A DNA stretch of 64,000 nt from Gordonia jinhuaensis (GCF_014639795.1 NZ_BMGC01000022.1:1-64000), one strand, 5' to 3'. Positions 53,714 to 63,330 are shown, counted from the first letter of the stretch. The notes: a model not told the origin generated them from the letters alone. Numbers and translations: made by a program.

Positions 53714-54454
53714 TCAGAGGGTGCAGAGTGGCGAGTAGTCGCTGCGGCTGCCGGTGATCGGGGAGATCAGGAAGGTGCACGAGTTGAAGCCCAGCTTCTC
53801 GATCTGTGTGCGCAGCTTCAGGTACTCCGAGGTGGGCACCACCTTCTGGCGCGAGAGCAGGAAGCCCGACAGTCGGTAGGGATCCCCCACGATCGCGTAC
53901 TGGTACGGATCGTCGGGCGTCGTGCCGTCGGCGACCCAGGCGACGATGTAGTTGGGGAACTTCCCGGCGTTGATGGTGTTGGGGACACCCGGGAACGTCA
54001 CGGCGAGTTGGGCGTTGGTCTTCGTGTCGACCACCTCGGCCTGGCCCTTGATGCCGTCGGGTTCTCCGGTGAACGAGGTGCACTTGTTGTCCACGCCGAC
54101 AGTCGTCGGATTGATGAGCGTGTAGGTGGCGTTGGTGTCCTTCGCGCAGCGGATGCCGTAGAACGACGGAACCGTCGCCAGCTGCCACCACGTGCCCAGA
54201 TACCGGTCGACGTCGAGATGTGCCACCGGCTTGAGCTGATCAGGCAGCGAGGAACCGGCCGCCGCGGCCGGTCCGGTCCCGACGACCAGCGAGAGCACGG
54301 CGGCCAGCGTCGCGGTCATCGCCCCGATCCAGGTGGTCCGGCGCGTAGCCCGCGGGCGGTGCCGGATCTGGGGCTGCCGAGTCGCAACGGTGCGGGTCGG
54401 CCCAGCCGGGGGTGTGAGCGGCTGTGTCGTTGCGGTCGATCGGGGAGCGCGCAC
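53714..54454 (-). CDS. Exported lipocalin-family protein
   Basis: 246 residues. The N-terminal 70 residues form a long, basic lead with a hydrophobic signal (MTATLAAVLSLVVGTGPAAAA). The mature part has the lipocalin strand-1 mark YLGTWWQLATVPSFY (G-x-W), then NATYTLINPTTVGVDNKC and a C-terminal RxxxxLGF-type strand. Two Cys pairs (GIRC, NKC, NSC, PLC) would form disulfides. Members bind small hydrophobic ligands outside the membrane. GTG 54454 with GAAGGGAT upstream. The lead longer than usual signals is odd, and the start may be further in. Confidence 0.83.
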   Translation of the reverse strand: MRAPRSTATTQPLTPPAGPTRTVATRQPQIRHRPRATRRTTWIGAMTATLAAVLSLVVGTGPAAAAGSSLPDQLKPVAHLDVDRYLGTWWQLATVPSFYGIRCAKDTNATYTLINPTTVGVDNKCTSFTGEPDGIKGQAEVVDTKTNAQLAVTFPGVPNTINAGKFPNYIVAWVADGTTPDDPYQYAIVGDPYRLSGFLLSRQKVVPTSEYLKLRTQIEKLGFNSCTFLISPITGSRSDYSPLCTL

Positions 54455-54604
54455 GGGTGGATCCCTTCGTCTGAGGATGCCGGCAACCGTCTGAGGATGT
54501 CGACAACAGCAGTTCGGCACCGGCTCCCCGACGGATGGGTGGGAGGTCTCGGGAGATGGTCGGCGGTGCGCACGCCGCAACCCCGAGATGCCGTTACCGC
54601 GGCG

Positions 54605-55942
54605 CTATGCAGGTGACAGTCGCGACACCTCGGCGGCGAAGCCGATGTTGTCGGTGAGCGCGGTGTCCTCACGCTCATAGGCGTCCGAGGCCACCGTCCA
54701 GTCCAGATGCCGCAGCATGTGGTGCACCACCGTCGCCGATTCGAGGTAGGCGAAGTGCATGCCGATGCACATGTGCGCACCACCGCCGAAGGGCATCCAC
54801 GCCATGCGATGACGCGTCGTGTCGCCGTCGAAGCGGTCGGGCAGGAACGAGTCGGGATCGGGCCAGATCTCGGGTAGCCGGTGGTTGCTTCCGGTCACCA
54901 CCACCACGAAGGTGCCCTTCGGGATGAAGTGCCCGCCCAGTTCGGTGTCCTTCACCGCCGCTCGAGGGATGACCGGAACCGGCGGCCGCAGTCGCACAGC
55001 CTCCTTGAACACCGAGTCCATCGCGGCCGATTCGCGAAGTTCGGCCGCACTGGGCGCATCGCTCAAGGAAAATGCCTGCGCGCGAACGCGTTCCCGCCAC
55101 TGTGGGTGTCGGCCCAGCTGATAGGTCATCGACGTCATCGCAATCGTCGCGGTGTCATGCGCGGCGAAGAGCATGAACCGCATGTGGTCGACGATCTGCG
55201 CGTCGCTCAGTTGCCGGCCATCGGCCTCGCATGCCTGACACAGCGCAGACATCAGGTCGGTACCGGGTTCTCGTCTGCGACGTGGGATCAGCTCGGCGAA
55301 CATCTCGTCGACGACGCGACGCGCGTGGCGGCCCCGGAAGTGGGCGGTACCGGGAATCGGAAGCCGGACCAGCGCACCGCCGGCCTCGATGAGCTCGACG
55401 AAGGCCCGGTTCAGCCGGTCCGCCTCCGGCTGCGGCAGCCGTTCACCGACGAAGATGTCCAATGCGACATCAAGTGCCAGGGCTTTGAGTTCGGCTCGCA
55501 TGTCGACCCCGCTGCCGGTACCGAAGCCGGCCACCCGGGACCGAATGAGGTCGTTGAGCCGTTGCTGGTAGCCATCCAATCGGGCTGCGGTGAACGCCTG
55601 CTGCATGAGTCTGCGATGGCGCCTGTGGTCCGGGGCGTCCATGAGCAGTATCCCGCGTTCGAAGACCGAGCCCAAGGCGAATCCGTACACCGGGCCGTTG
55701 GCATAGGCGCGGTCGGCGTCGCGGAGCAGCTCGGCGGCGGCATCGGGGCCTTGTGCGATGACGATGTCGCGACCGAGAGCCGACACGAAGGAGATGTCGC
55801 CGACGCGTGCCCGCAGGGATGTGGCCAGGCGTGCCGGATCGGAGCGAAGCTGTCTGGCAGCGCTCATCGGGAGCCCGCGCGGCCCCATGACGGGGCGTAG
55901 GGTCGACGACGAGTCGGGGTGGGCGAGTACGCGCAGACGCAT
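54605..55942 (-). CDS. Cytochrome P450
   Basis: 445 residues. I-helix AAHDTATIAMTS (acid-alcohol pair after H), ExxR in FKEAVRLRPP, and heme loop PFGGGAHMCIGMHFA with the heme-ligand Cys at residue 392. The N terminus has no membrane anchor, so it is soluble and needs a ferredoxin and reductase. ATG 55942 with ACAGGA upstream. It diverges from the response regulator gene, 43 bases away. The substrate is unknown; the biosynthetic-looking operon begins about 2.3 kb further on. Confidence 0.92.
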   Translation of the reverse strand: MRLRVLAHPDSSSTLRPVMGPRGLPMSAARQLRSDPARLATSLRARVGDISFVSALGRDIVIAQGPDAAAELLRDADRAYANGPVYGFALGSVFERGILLMDAPDHRRHRRLMQQAFTAARLDGYQQRLNDLIRSRVAGFGTGSGVDMRAELKALALDVALDIFVGERLPQPEADRLNRAFVELIEAGGALVRLPIPGTAHFRGRHARRVVDEMFAELIPRRRREPGTDLMSALCQACEADGRQLSDAQIVDHMRFMLFAAHDTATIAMTSMTYQLGRHPQWRERVRAQAFSLSDAPSAAELRESAAMDSVFKEAVRLRPPVPVIPRAAVKDTELGGHFIPKGTFVVVVTGSNHRLPEIWPDPDSFLPDRFDGDTTRHRMAWMPFGGGAHMCIGMHFAYLESATVVHHMLRHLDWTVASDAYEREDTALTDNIGFAAEVSRLSPA

Positions 55943-55985
55943 CGGGAATTCCTGTCGTTGTGTGAGCTCGGAGAGGGCTGATCAC

Positions 55986-56657
55986 ATGCGGGTCTTGGTT
56001 GTCGACGACGATCCGCATGCCGCCGAGACCATCAAGCGGGTTCTGGTGAGTGACGGTTGGAATGTGGTCGTCGCCCACGACGGGGCCCTGGGGCTGCAGC
56101 GAGCAGTGGACGAAGACTTCGACGCAGTGGTCCTCGACGTCATGCTGCCGCGGCTCAACGGCTACGAAGTGGTTCGGGAGCTGCGCAAACGATCGTTGTG
56201 GGTGCCGGTGGTGATGTTGTCGGCAAAAGACGGCGAGTACGACCAAGCCGAAGCGCTCGACTTCGGTGCCGACGACTATCTGCTCAAGCCGTTTTCGGTG
56301 GTCGTTCTCAAAGCGCACCTTCGTGCGGTCGTCCGTCGAGGATCTCGGGAGCGTCCGGTGGTGATGACGGCAGGATCGCTGAGTCTCGACCCGGCTCGCC
56401 GCGTGGTGACACGAGCCGAGACCGTGATCGAGCTGACGCCCAGAGAGTTCGCGATCCTGGAACTGCTGATCCGCAACAAGGATGACGTGGTGTCCAAACG
56501 TCATATCCTCCAATCGATCTGGGACGAGAACTATGCCGGTGATGGCAACATCGTCGAGGTGTACGTGGGCTATCTGCGCAAACGCATCGACGCTCCGTTC
56601 GGCGTGGTGTCGATCGAGACCGTCTGCGGTGCGGGATACCGGCTCCGCGAAGTGTGA
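55986..56657 (+). CDS. OmpR-family response regulator
   Basis: 223 residues. Receiver domain with D51 (VVLDVML) as phosphoacceptor and K101 (LLKPF), acidic pocket VVDDDPH; DNA-binding winged helix with LTPREFAILELLIRNKDDVV and EVYVGYLRKRID. It is activated by a histidine kinase and binds DNA. The kinase gene is convergent and overlaps its last 88 bases, an unusual order. ATG 55986 has GGAGAGG upstream. It may regulate the divergent P450 gene. Confidence 0.92.
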   Translation: MRVLVVDDDPHAAETIKRVLVSDGWNVVVAHDGALGLQRAVDEDFDAVVLDVMLPRLNGYEVVRELRKRSLWVPVVMLSAKDGEYDQAEALDFGADDYLLKPFSVVVLKAHLRAVVRRGSRERPVVMTAGSLSLDPARRVVTRAETVIELTPREFAILELLIRNKDDVVSKRHILQSIWDENYAGDGNIVEVYVGYLRKRIDAPFGVVSIETVCGAGYRLREV

Positions 56658-58118
56658 GGTGGCGCGGTACCGATCGCCAGCGGCACCACCAACTCCACCC
56701 GCGCTCCGGGACCGCCCTCACCGACGCGCACATCGCCGCGGTGTGCCCGGGCGATCTCGCGTGCAATGGCCAGTCCCAGACCGGTTCCGGTGACATCGCG
56801 GCGGTCGGAGTCGAGTCGGGCGAACCGGTCGAACACCCGCTCCCGCTGATCCGCCGGGATGCCGGCGCCGTTGTCGTCGACGGTGATGACAGCGTGATCC
56901 TCATCGGTGGTCATGGTCAGCCATATCGTCGAGCGCGTGTGACGGGCTGCGTTGTCGGTGAGATTGCGCAGTGCCCGGGTCAGCATGTCGGCGTCGCCGG
57001 TGACCTGTATGGGCTGCAGCCGCGCCCGCACGTCGAGATCGCGGCGGCTTCGCAGACGCGTGAGTTCGCTCTCGACGATGGCGTCGAGGTCGACGGTGGT
57101 GGTGCGCAAGGACAACCCCCTCTCGTCGGCGCGCGAGCAGCAGCAGGTCATCGACCATGCGCTGCATCCGCTGCGCCTCGGGTAGCAGGATCGTGCGAAC
57201 TGTCCGCAGATCCACGTCGCGGTCGACATCAGTGGCGAGGTCGAGTAATCCGACGACCGTGGTCAGCGGGCTGCGCAGCTCATGAGAAGCATCGGCGACG
57301 AAGCGAAGCTGGGCGTCTCGGCTCGTCTGTAACCGGTCGAGCATGTCGTTCATCATCGTGGCCAGTGTGTGGATCTCGTCGGTGGCGGCGGGGACGGGGA
57401 CACGGCGGTCGAGCTGGTCGCTGCCGATGTCGCCGACCTGTGTGGTGATCCGCGAGACGGGTCGAAGTGCGTTGCCCACCAGGAGGTATACGGCGGTGGC
57501 TGCCGCCGCCACGACCACCGGGAGCTCGATCGCGATGATCATGGCGGTGGTCCACTCCGTGCCGCGTATGCCGTCGGCCCGGTCGAGGGCGACCACGGTG
57601 AACCGCTGGCCCTGGTGAGTCGCAGAGCGGACCGACGCGGAGAACTCACCGCTGTAGCCGGGCAGCCGGACGTCGTCGATGATCCGCTGCGGCTTGCCGG
57701 TCCCGTTGCTCGTGCCGCCCCGCTCAGATCGGCCCGTCTCGGGTCGCACGGCCGGAGTCGTCGGTGCGCCCGGTGAGGACGCCACCACCGTCCCCCGCTC
57801 GTCGAGAACCTGGGTGATGTCCACGCCTGCCCCCGGGGCCAGATCGTCTCGGTCGACGCCGCCGAGACCGGCTCGACCGAGCGCGGTCGCTATCTGGTAG
57901 GCCTGTCGGCCGGTCGCGCGATGCAGCGCCGAGGAATTGGAGTTGTGCAGCATCAACAGCATCGCTGCAGCCGCGACACCGAGGGCGACCGTGACGACCG
58001 CGGCGGCAAGAGCGGTGGACTTGCCCCGGACACCGAGCCGTATCCGTGGACGACGTTGCCACGGTGCTCGTGCGGTGTCCGGTGTGTCGATCGCCCGAGT
58101 GTAGGACGCTACCGGCAC
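56570..58118 (-). pseudogene. Sensor histidine kinase with a frameshift
   Basis: The 5' frame (58118-56901) encodes two helices (about residues 35-57 and 192-216) around an extracellular domain, HAMP, and the H box DASHELRSPLTTVVG with H279, up to MVDDLLLLAR. The 3' frame (to 56570) carries ADERGLSLRTTTVDLD, N box LRNLTDNAARHT, G1 VDDNGAGIP, F box FDRFARLD and G2 GTGLGLAIARE. The join lies in a GC run at about 57128-57137; an extra GC pair restores LLARADERG. So the gene looks broken at the start of the ATPase domain. It is convergent with, and overlaps, the response regulator. Confidence 0.8.
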
Positions 58119-58192
58119 CTTCGACAGGGGCCGATCTCGGCGACGGCGGCCGATTTCAGCGGCCTTTCAGGTTCGCGGGTGCACCGTGAGTC

Positions 58193-59947
58193 ATGACCTC
58201 GAATCCGGCATCGGCTGCCGAGACAGCGCGCTCACCTCGGGTGAGTTCGCCTCAGACGGTGGCCGGTCGGGTGCTGGTGCGAGCGCGGGAACGAGGGGTC
58301 GCGCTCGCATTCGGGGTACACGGAGCCAACATCGAGGACGTCTACGCATCTGCCGACGATGCGGGCATGCCGGTGATCGTGGCCAAACACGAGTTCGCGG
58401 CGGGGGCGATGGCCGACGGGGTCGCACGCCTGACCGGCACTCCGGGCATGGTGCTCACCACCTCCGGCGGCGGCGCGATGAATGTGATCCCCGCACTCGC
58501 GGAGGCTTATGACAGCAGGGTTCCGGTACTGGCGGTCATCGGGGCGCCGCCGACGGCTCTCACCGGTCACGGCGCATTCCAGGACATGCTGGTGCCACCC
58601 GACACCATCGATCTGCGGCAGCTGCTCCACGCCGTCACGGGCGCAACCGCGGTGGTCACACATCCCGAGGAACTCGACGGTGCGCTCGACGAGGCATTCG
58701 CGACACTGTCGCGTGATCGCCCCTTCGCCTTGGTCATCCCGAAAGATGTGCAGGCACAGCCTGTTCCGGTGGTCCACGGTCTGGAGTGCGCCGGGCAGCG
58801 GCGTTCGCGGCCCGAGGTGGCGGACGGTGGGGATGACATCGGCGATGGGCTGAGCTCACTGGCCGCGACTCTCGTCGATGCGGCGGAGGCCGGTCAACCG
58901 ATCTGCATCTGGGTGGGGGAGGAGGTGTCGCGAACCCGCAGCGGTGCGCACGTGGTGGCGATCGCCGAGTGTCTCGGGGCGACACTGGTCGCCTCACCGG
59001 GAGGCGCCGATGCGGTCGAGGCCGTCGATCGCCACGCCGGGGTGACCGGGGTGATGGGTCATCCGTCGGCGCGCGAGGCCATCGCGGGGTCAGCGCACTG
59101 TGTGGCGATCGGGGTACGGATGACGGCCACCGACCGGGCGGGCAGTGACAAGGACCTCGAGGCAACCGATCTCGTTCACATCGGGATGTACCCACCGCGA
59201 TTCGACTGCGCCTCGGTGTGTGTCGACTCGCTACCGGATGCGCTCGACGTGCTCGAGCGTGAGCTCCTCTCGCGGCGGAGCGCACCCTTTGCACGAGCCG
59301 ATGTGGCTGTCCGGAGCAGCCGGACGGGGGAATCGACGGTCACGGTCACGCACGTCGACACTCCGGCGATCCGCGGCAAGAGCCACCTCTCGACGCCAGA
59401 GATCATGACTGTCATCAACGATGAACTACCCGCAGCAGCAGCAATATTCGCCGATGCCGGCAATGTCGGTGCCGCCGCCGTCCATCACCTGACGCCGGTG
59501 CAGACGGGGCGTTTCACGGTGGCGCTGGGGATGGGTGGAATGGGATACGCGATCGCCGCAGCGATCGGCGTAGCGCTCGCACGGACGTCCTCACGGACCG
59601 TGGTCATCGCCGGGGACGGCGCGTTCTTCATGCATGGGATGGAGATGCACACGGCCGTGGAGTACGGCGCGGATGTGACCCTGATTGTGTTGAACAACAA
59701 CGCACATGGGATGTGCGTGACCCGAGAGAGTCGCTATTTCCCGGACACCGAGGTTCGCAACAGATTCCGCTCGACCGACATCGCTGGTGGACTGGCCGCC
59801 ATGTTCGCCGAACTCGATGTGCGGCACCCAGCGACGGTGGACGAGCTTCGCGGCGACTGTGCGGAGCTGTTCGCCACCCGAGGACCCAACTGCATCGTCG
59901 TTGACTGTCACAGCGACGAGGTGCCTCCGTTCCTGCCGTTTCTCTGA
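58193..59947 (+). CDS. ThDP-dependent carboligase/decarboxylase (acetolactate synthase-like)
   Basis: 584 residues. Glu67 (VAKHEFAAGAMADG) for ThDP activation, TSGGGAMNVIPALAEAY in the first domain, and the ThDP/Mg region AGDGAFFMHGMEM (about residue 473) followed by VLNNNAHGM. Domain III carries the ThDP-binding GDG...NNN spacing. Members join a 2-oxo acid with another carbonyl compound. It is the first gene of a unit with an SRPBCC protein, a KASIII-like enzyme and an aminotransferase. ATG 58193. The third ThDP enzyme, near 18.4 kb, is a different subfamily (Ser in place of Gly in GDG). Confidence 0.88.
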   Translation: MTSNPASAAETARSPRVSSPQTVAGRVLVRARERGVALAFGVHGANIEDVYASADDAGMPVIVAKHEFAAGAMADGVARLTGTPGMVLTTSGGGAMNVIPALAEAYDSRVPVLAVIGAPPTALTGHGAFQDMLVPPDTIDLRQLLHAVTGATAVVTHPEELDGALDEAFATLSRDRPFALVIPKDVQAQPVPVVHGLECAGQRRSRPEVADGGDDIGDGLSSLAATLVDAAEAGQPICIWVGEEVSRTRSGAHVVAIAECLGATLVASPGGADAVEAVDRHAGVTGVMGHPSAREAIAGSAHCVAIGVRMTATDRAGSDKDLEATDLVHIGMYPPRFDCASVCVDSLPDALDVLERELLSRRSAPFARADVAVRSSRTGESTVTVTHVDTPAIRGKSHLSTPEIMTVINDELPAAAAIFADAGNVGAAAVHHLTPVQTGRFTVALGMGGMGYAIAAAIGVALARTSSRTVVIAGDGAFFMHGMEMHTAVEYGADVTLIVLNNNAHGMCVTRESRYFPDTEVRNRFRSTDIAGGLAAMFAELDVRHPATVDELRGDCAELFATRGPNCIVVDCHSDEVPPFLPFL

Positions 59948-60020
59948 CGGTTCACCTCACCGGGCGCCCATAGCGTCGCCACCGGATCGGTACCTATGGC
60001 CGACCGACGAAAGGACTGCG

Positions 60021-60683
60021 ATGACAACACTGCCGACACCGCTGGAGGACATCGGTGAGCACGTGACCGACCTGGCCGGGCTGACCCGGATCGAGACCCA
60101 CCCGCGACCGGTGGCCACTCCGATCATCGTCGACATGCTGCGGTCGGTGTATCCGCACGACCAGGTCTACGGAGACTTCTGCCCGGTGCAGGGATTCGTG
60201 GATGCGCCGCCGCGCGAATTGTTCAACTGGCTGTCCCACACCAGATCTCTCGAAGAGTGGACCTACAGTCTGCGCGGGTTCGAGGAGACGTCAGAGCCCG
60301 GCCTGTGGGTTGCCGAGGACAGGCTCGGCGACGCGACGAAGATCTACACGCGTACCGTCAGCAACCCCGAGGCGATGACCGTCGATTACCACTGTGCGTG
60401 GGATCAGGGCGCTCACCTGTGGATGATCTACCTGATGCGGGTGGTCGACGCGAACGTCGTTCTCGACAAACCGGGTTCGGTGGTGCTGTGGAACAACTGC
60501 CACCACCCGTTCTACGACCGCAACCCGTATCCCGAGACCGCCCCGGCGGAGCGCCCGGTGTGGGTGGGCGACTTCTGGGAGATGTTCTCGGCCGGTCACC
60601 GTCTCGAACTCGCCAACCTGACCGCGATCGCCGAATACCGGCACCGCAACGGACTCCCGCTGACTCCCGAATGGATGAGCTGA
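60021..60683 (+). CDS. SRPBCC/START-like ligand-binding protein (possible cyclase)
   Basis: 220 residues. Core DFCPVQGFVDAPPRELFNWLSHTRSLEEW (in pieces VQGFVDAPPRELFNWL and SLEEWTYSLRGFEE) is the start of the Bet v1/SRPBCC fold: strand, then helix, then the Trp. The middle (DYHCAWDQGAHLWMIYLMRVV) and the C-terminal helix (WEMFSAGHRLELANLTAIAEY) agree. Such folds act as aromatase/cyclases in polyketide and carbazole-type pathways, or simply bind hydrophobic ligands. AAAGGA lies before ATG 60021. Its stop overlaps the start of the KASIII-like gene by one base, so the two are coupled. The cyclase role is an inference. Confidence 0.75.
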   Translation: MTTLPTPLEDIGEHVTDLAGLTRIETHPRPVATPIIVDMLRSVYPHDQVYGDFCPVQGFVDAPPRELFNWLSHTRSLEEWTYSLRGFEETSEPGLWVAEDRLGDATKIYTRTVSNPEAMTVDYHCAWDQGAHLWMIYLMRVVDANVVLDKPGSVVLWNNCHHPFYDRNPYPETAPAERPVWVGDFWEMFSAGHRLELANLTAIAEYRHRNGLPLTPEWMS

Positions 60684-61789
60684 TGACGACCACTGTGGAA
60701 AACATGAAGGAGCACAACGCAATCCTGCGCGATGTGGCAGGTTATCTGCCCGACGAACGCGTCTCGGCGGACTACTTCGCGGCACTGGTGGACGACGAGA
60801 ATCTGGCGGGAAATGTGATGTTCGCGGCGCCGGCATACCGCCACCACGCTGCCGGCGGCGAGACCTCGGCCGACATGATGCTCTCGGCGGCAAGGGTTCT
60901 CACCGACAGGCACGGGTCGGACTACTTTGACGACGTGTCCGTGGTGCTCACACACAGTCAGTTGCCCGAGGTGCCGGTACGCGGCTGCGGCGGCGAGGTG
61001 GCCGACCGTCTGGGCCTGCGCCCGGAGACCGTACTCGACGTCCACAACGGCGGGTGCGCGGCGTTCGCGCACATGATCGCCATCGCCACCGCCTTGCTGC
61101 GTGCGGCCGGCGGTGGCACCGCACTGCTGGGTCTGGCACAGAACAGCGCGTCGCAGATCTTCATGCAGGATCAGGTGCGCGGTAAGGCGCAGGCCGCCAT
61201 CCCCGGCGACGGAGCTGCGGCCGCACTCGTCGCGCTCGACGGCGCGGGATCGCCGGTATTGGGTGTGGCCACACGGTCATTCGGCGAGTACTCGGCCGAC
61301 ATGACCGCGGTGTCGGCTCCGACGCGCAAGTACTGGGAGGCCGGCACCGGTCAGATCCACATCGGGTTCACCCAGGCGAAGATCGCCAAGGTGCTCGCCC
61401 GCGGCAATCGGATGGTGCCCGCGGTGGCGATGGAGGTCGCCGATTCGATCGGTATCGCACCGCGCGATCTCGACTGGTTGGTCACCAACCAGCCCAACCG
61501 CACTGCACCGCGGCAGGGTATCGGGTGGTGGCTGCGGACAAGAAGGCCGCCGCGGCGAGGGCGCGCCTTCCTGCGCAACTGGCGTGATGCCCTGGAACTC
61601 CCGGAGTCCCGCCACCCCGACACTTTCGACGAGTGCGGGAACCTCTTCGCGGTTGGTGTTCCGCTCACACTGGATGCAGCGGTGAGCGACGGTCGTATCC
61701 ACGACGGCGACGTGGTGATGACGTCGGCATTCGCCCACGCCGGCGATTTCGCAGCGGCGGCAGCGCTGCGGTGGGGCGGGCGCCGATGA
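60683..61789 (+). CDS. KASIII-like beta-ketoacyl synthase with altered active site and insertion
   Basis: 368 residues of thiolase fold. The nucleophile Cys125 lies in VHNGGCAAFAHMIA, as in FabH-type synthases. In the second half the usual HQxN is NQPN (N269 in place of His), and the later Asn is in ECGNLFAVGVPLTLD (N320). Between NQPNRT and FLRNWRD there are 21 extra residues (275-295; 61505-61567), rich in Arg, Pro and Gly, that break an otherwise smooth helix. KASIII-like enzymes in natural-product pathways often lack the fatty-acid role. ATG 60683 overlaps the previous stop; ATG 60704 is an alternative. The next gene starts inside the stop codon. Confidence 0.85.
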   Translation: MTTTVENMKEHNAILRDVAGYLPDERVSADYFAALVDDENLAGNVMFAAPAYRHHAAGGETSADMMLSAARVLTDRHGSDYFDDVSVVLTHSQLPEVPVRGCGGEVADRLGLRPETVLDVHNGGCAAFAHMIAIATALLRAAGGGTALLGLAQNSASQIFMQDQVRGKAQAAIPGDGAAAALVALDGAGSPVLGVATRSFGEYSADMTAVSAPTRKYWEAGTGQIHIGFTQAKIAKVLARGNRMVPAVAMEVADSIGIAPRDLDWLVTNQPNRTAPRQGIGWWLRTRRPPRRGRAFLRNWRDALELPESRHPDTFDECGNLFAVGVPLTLDAAVSDGRIHDGDVVMTSAFAHAGDFAAAAALRWGGRR

Positions 61790-62826
61790 CTCTCGACCAC
61801 GCCTGGCTGCCCGGATTGCGCGGGCGCGGGCGCTTGAACCTGAACGAATCCGCCTACGGTCCACTGCCTGAGGTGGCCCGCGAATTGCGCGCACAGATGA
61901 GCGAGGTCAACCGGTACCCGGAGTTCCTTCCCGACCGCACCAGGTCGGTGGTGGCAACTCACCTCGGCGTCGACGACGAGTCGGTGAGCGTCGGCGCCGG
62001 CGCGACGGGGGTCATCACGCAGGCGTTGCAGGATGCCGCCCGACGGGGGCTCGACGCCGGGATCGTCGATCCGGTGATGGTGACTGCGATACCGACCTTT
62101 GACGGCTATCCGATCATCGCGACGATGCTCGGGCTGCGATTTCGCGGCATGCCACTCGATCCGGCCGGACGCGTTGTTCTCGGCGACCTGCGTGCAGCGG
62201 TCACCGCCGACACCGTCGCCGTGGTGATCTGTTCGCCGCACAACCCCACCGGGACGGTGGTCGACGAGCAGGAGCTGCACGACTTCATCGACGACCTTCC
62301 CGAGCATGTGATCGTGGTACTCGACGAGGCGTACATCGAGTTCGCCGAACGACCACCCGACCTCATGCGCCTGATCGGAACGCATGAGCGATTGCTGGTG
62401 ATCCGTACGTTCAGCAAGGCATATGGCCTCGCGGCGCTGCGCGTGGGATACGGCGTCGGCGCGCAGCGGCTGGTCGGGCGGGTACGCGAGTTCGAGATGC
62501 CGTTCTCGGTGGGTCCGCTGGCTGCGGCCGCCGTTCCGCTGTGTCTGTCACGGCAGGACGAACTCACCCGGCGAGTGAACGCGATGAGAACCGAGCGCGC
62601 GAAAATGGCTGCGCTGCTGGCTGCGAGCTGGCGGGCGCCGGTTGCCGGTGAGGGCAACTTCCTGTTCGTCGGCGGACCCGCGGGCGTCGAACTCGGGTCC
62701 GTTCTCGCCTCCTGTGGCGTGCTGGTGAGGTCGTATCGTTCTGACGGGGTGCGCATCACCGTCGGCGACGACGCCGCGACCGCCGAGATCGGTGCGGTGC
62801 TGCACACGGTGACCGCGACGGTGTGA
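61786..62826 (+). CDS. PLP-dependent aminotransferase (HisC-like)
   Basis: 346 residues. Fold-type I family I/II: LNLNESAYGPLPEV near the N terminus, SPHNPTGTVV, VLDEAYIEF and the PLP lysine K211 in RTFSKAYGLAALRVGY. This is the histidinol-phosphate/aromatic aminotransferase subfamily, which handles His-phosphate and aromatic amino acids. In this setting it could produce or use an aromatic 2-oxo acid (for example indole- or phenylpyruvate) for the ThDP enzyme. ATGA overlap with the KASIII gene shows translation coupling. A housekeeping HisC role is less likely given the neighbours. Confidence 0.9.
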   Translation: MTLDHAWLPGLRGRGRLNLNESAYGPLPEVARELRAQMSEVNRYPEFLPDRTRSVVATHLGVDDESVSVGAGATGVITQALQDAARRGLDAGIVDPVMVTAIPTFDGYPIIATMLGLRFRGMPLDPAGRVVLGDLRAAVTADTVAVVICSPHNPTGTVVDEQELHDFIDDLPEHVIVVLDEAYIEFAERPPDLMRLIGTHERLLVIRTFSKAYGLAALRVGYGVGAQRLVGRVREFEMPFSVGPLAAAAVPLCLSRQDELTRRVNAMRTERAKMAALLAASWRAPVAGEGNFLFVGGPAGVELGSVLASCGVLVRSYRSDGVRITVGDDAATAEIGAVLHTVTATV

Positions 62827-62853
62827 GCCTGAGCGCTGTCATACCGTTGTCCC

Positions 62854-63330
62854 ATGGCGAAGACGGTGTTTCATCGATGGATTCACGACCCGGCGGTGTT
62901 TCCGCACCTCGTGAGTCTGTATCCGCCGCTGCTGGGCTCGGGGATCCGGGTGCCGCGGGTGAGCCGGGACTGGACCGAGGGCACGGTGACCATGCGGGTG
63001 CGTCCGTGGACGGCCAACGCCCACGGCGCGGCCTTCGGTGGATCGCTGTTCTCGGCGACCGACATCCTCTACGGGATGATGCTCGCGGCGCAGCTCGGGA
63101 AGGGTTTCGAGGTGTGGACGAAGACGGCGTCGATCGACTTCGTCAACCCCGGCCGGGGCAAACTGACCCTGCGCGTGCAGGTCACCCCCGAGGAGGTGGC
63201 CTCGATCCGGGAGCGGGCGGCCCGTGAGGGCGGGCGCACCGACGCCCAGCACGTCGCGGTGATCGTCGACGAGTCGGGGGAGACGGTGGCGACCGCACAC
63301 CACACCATGCGGGTGCGGATGCGCCGCTGA
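62854..63330 (+). CDS. DUF4442-type hotdog protein (possible thioesterase)
   Basis: 158 residues. It starts 28 bases after the aminotransferase. Hotdog marks: VSLYPPLLGSGIRVPRVSRDW then NAHGAAFGGSLFSATDILYGMMLA, KTASIDFVNPGRGKLTLRVQVT. DUF4442 proteins are thioesterase-like with unproven substrates. The HGAAFGG stretch stands where the catalytic helix begins. It may serve the KASIII-like pathway by releasing a product, or be a housekeeping gene. ATG 62854 has no strong ribosome site. Confidence 0.8.
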   Translation: MAKTVFHRWIHDPAVFPHLVSLYPPLLGSGIRVPRVSRDWTEGTVTMRVRPWTANAHGAAFGGSLFSATDILYGMMLAAQLGKGFEVWTKTASIDFVNPGRGKLTLRVQVTPEEVASIRERAAREGGRTDAQHVAVIVDESGETVATAHHTMRVRMRR

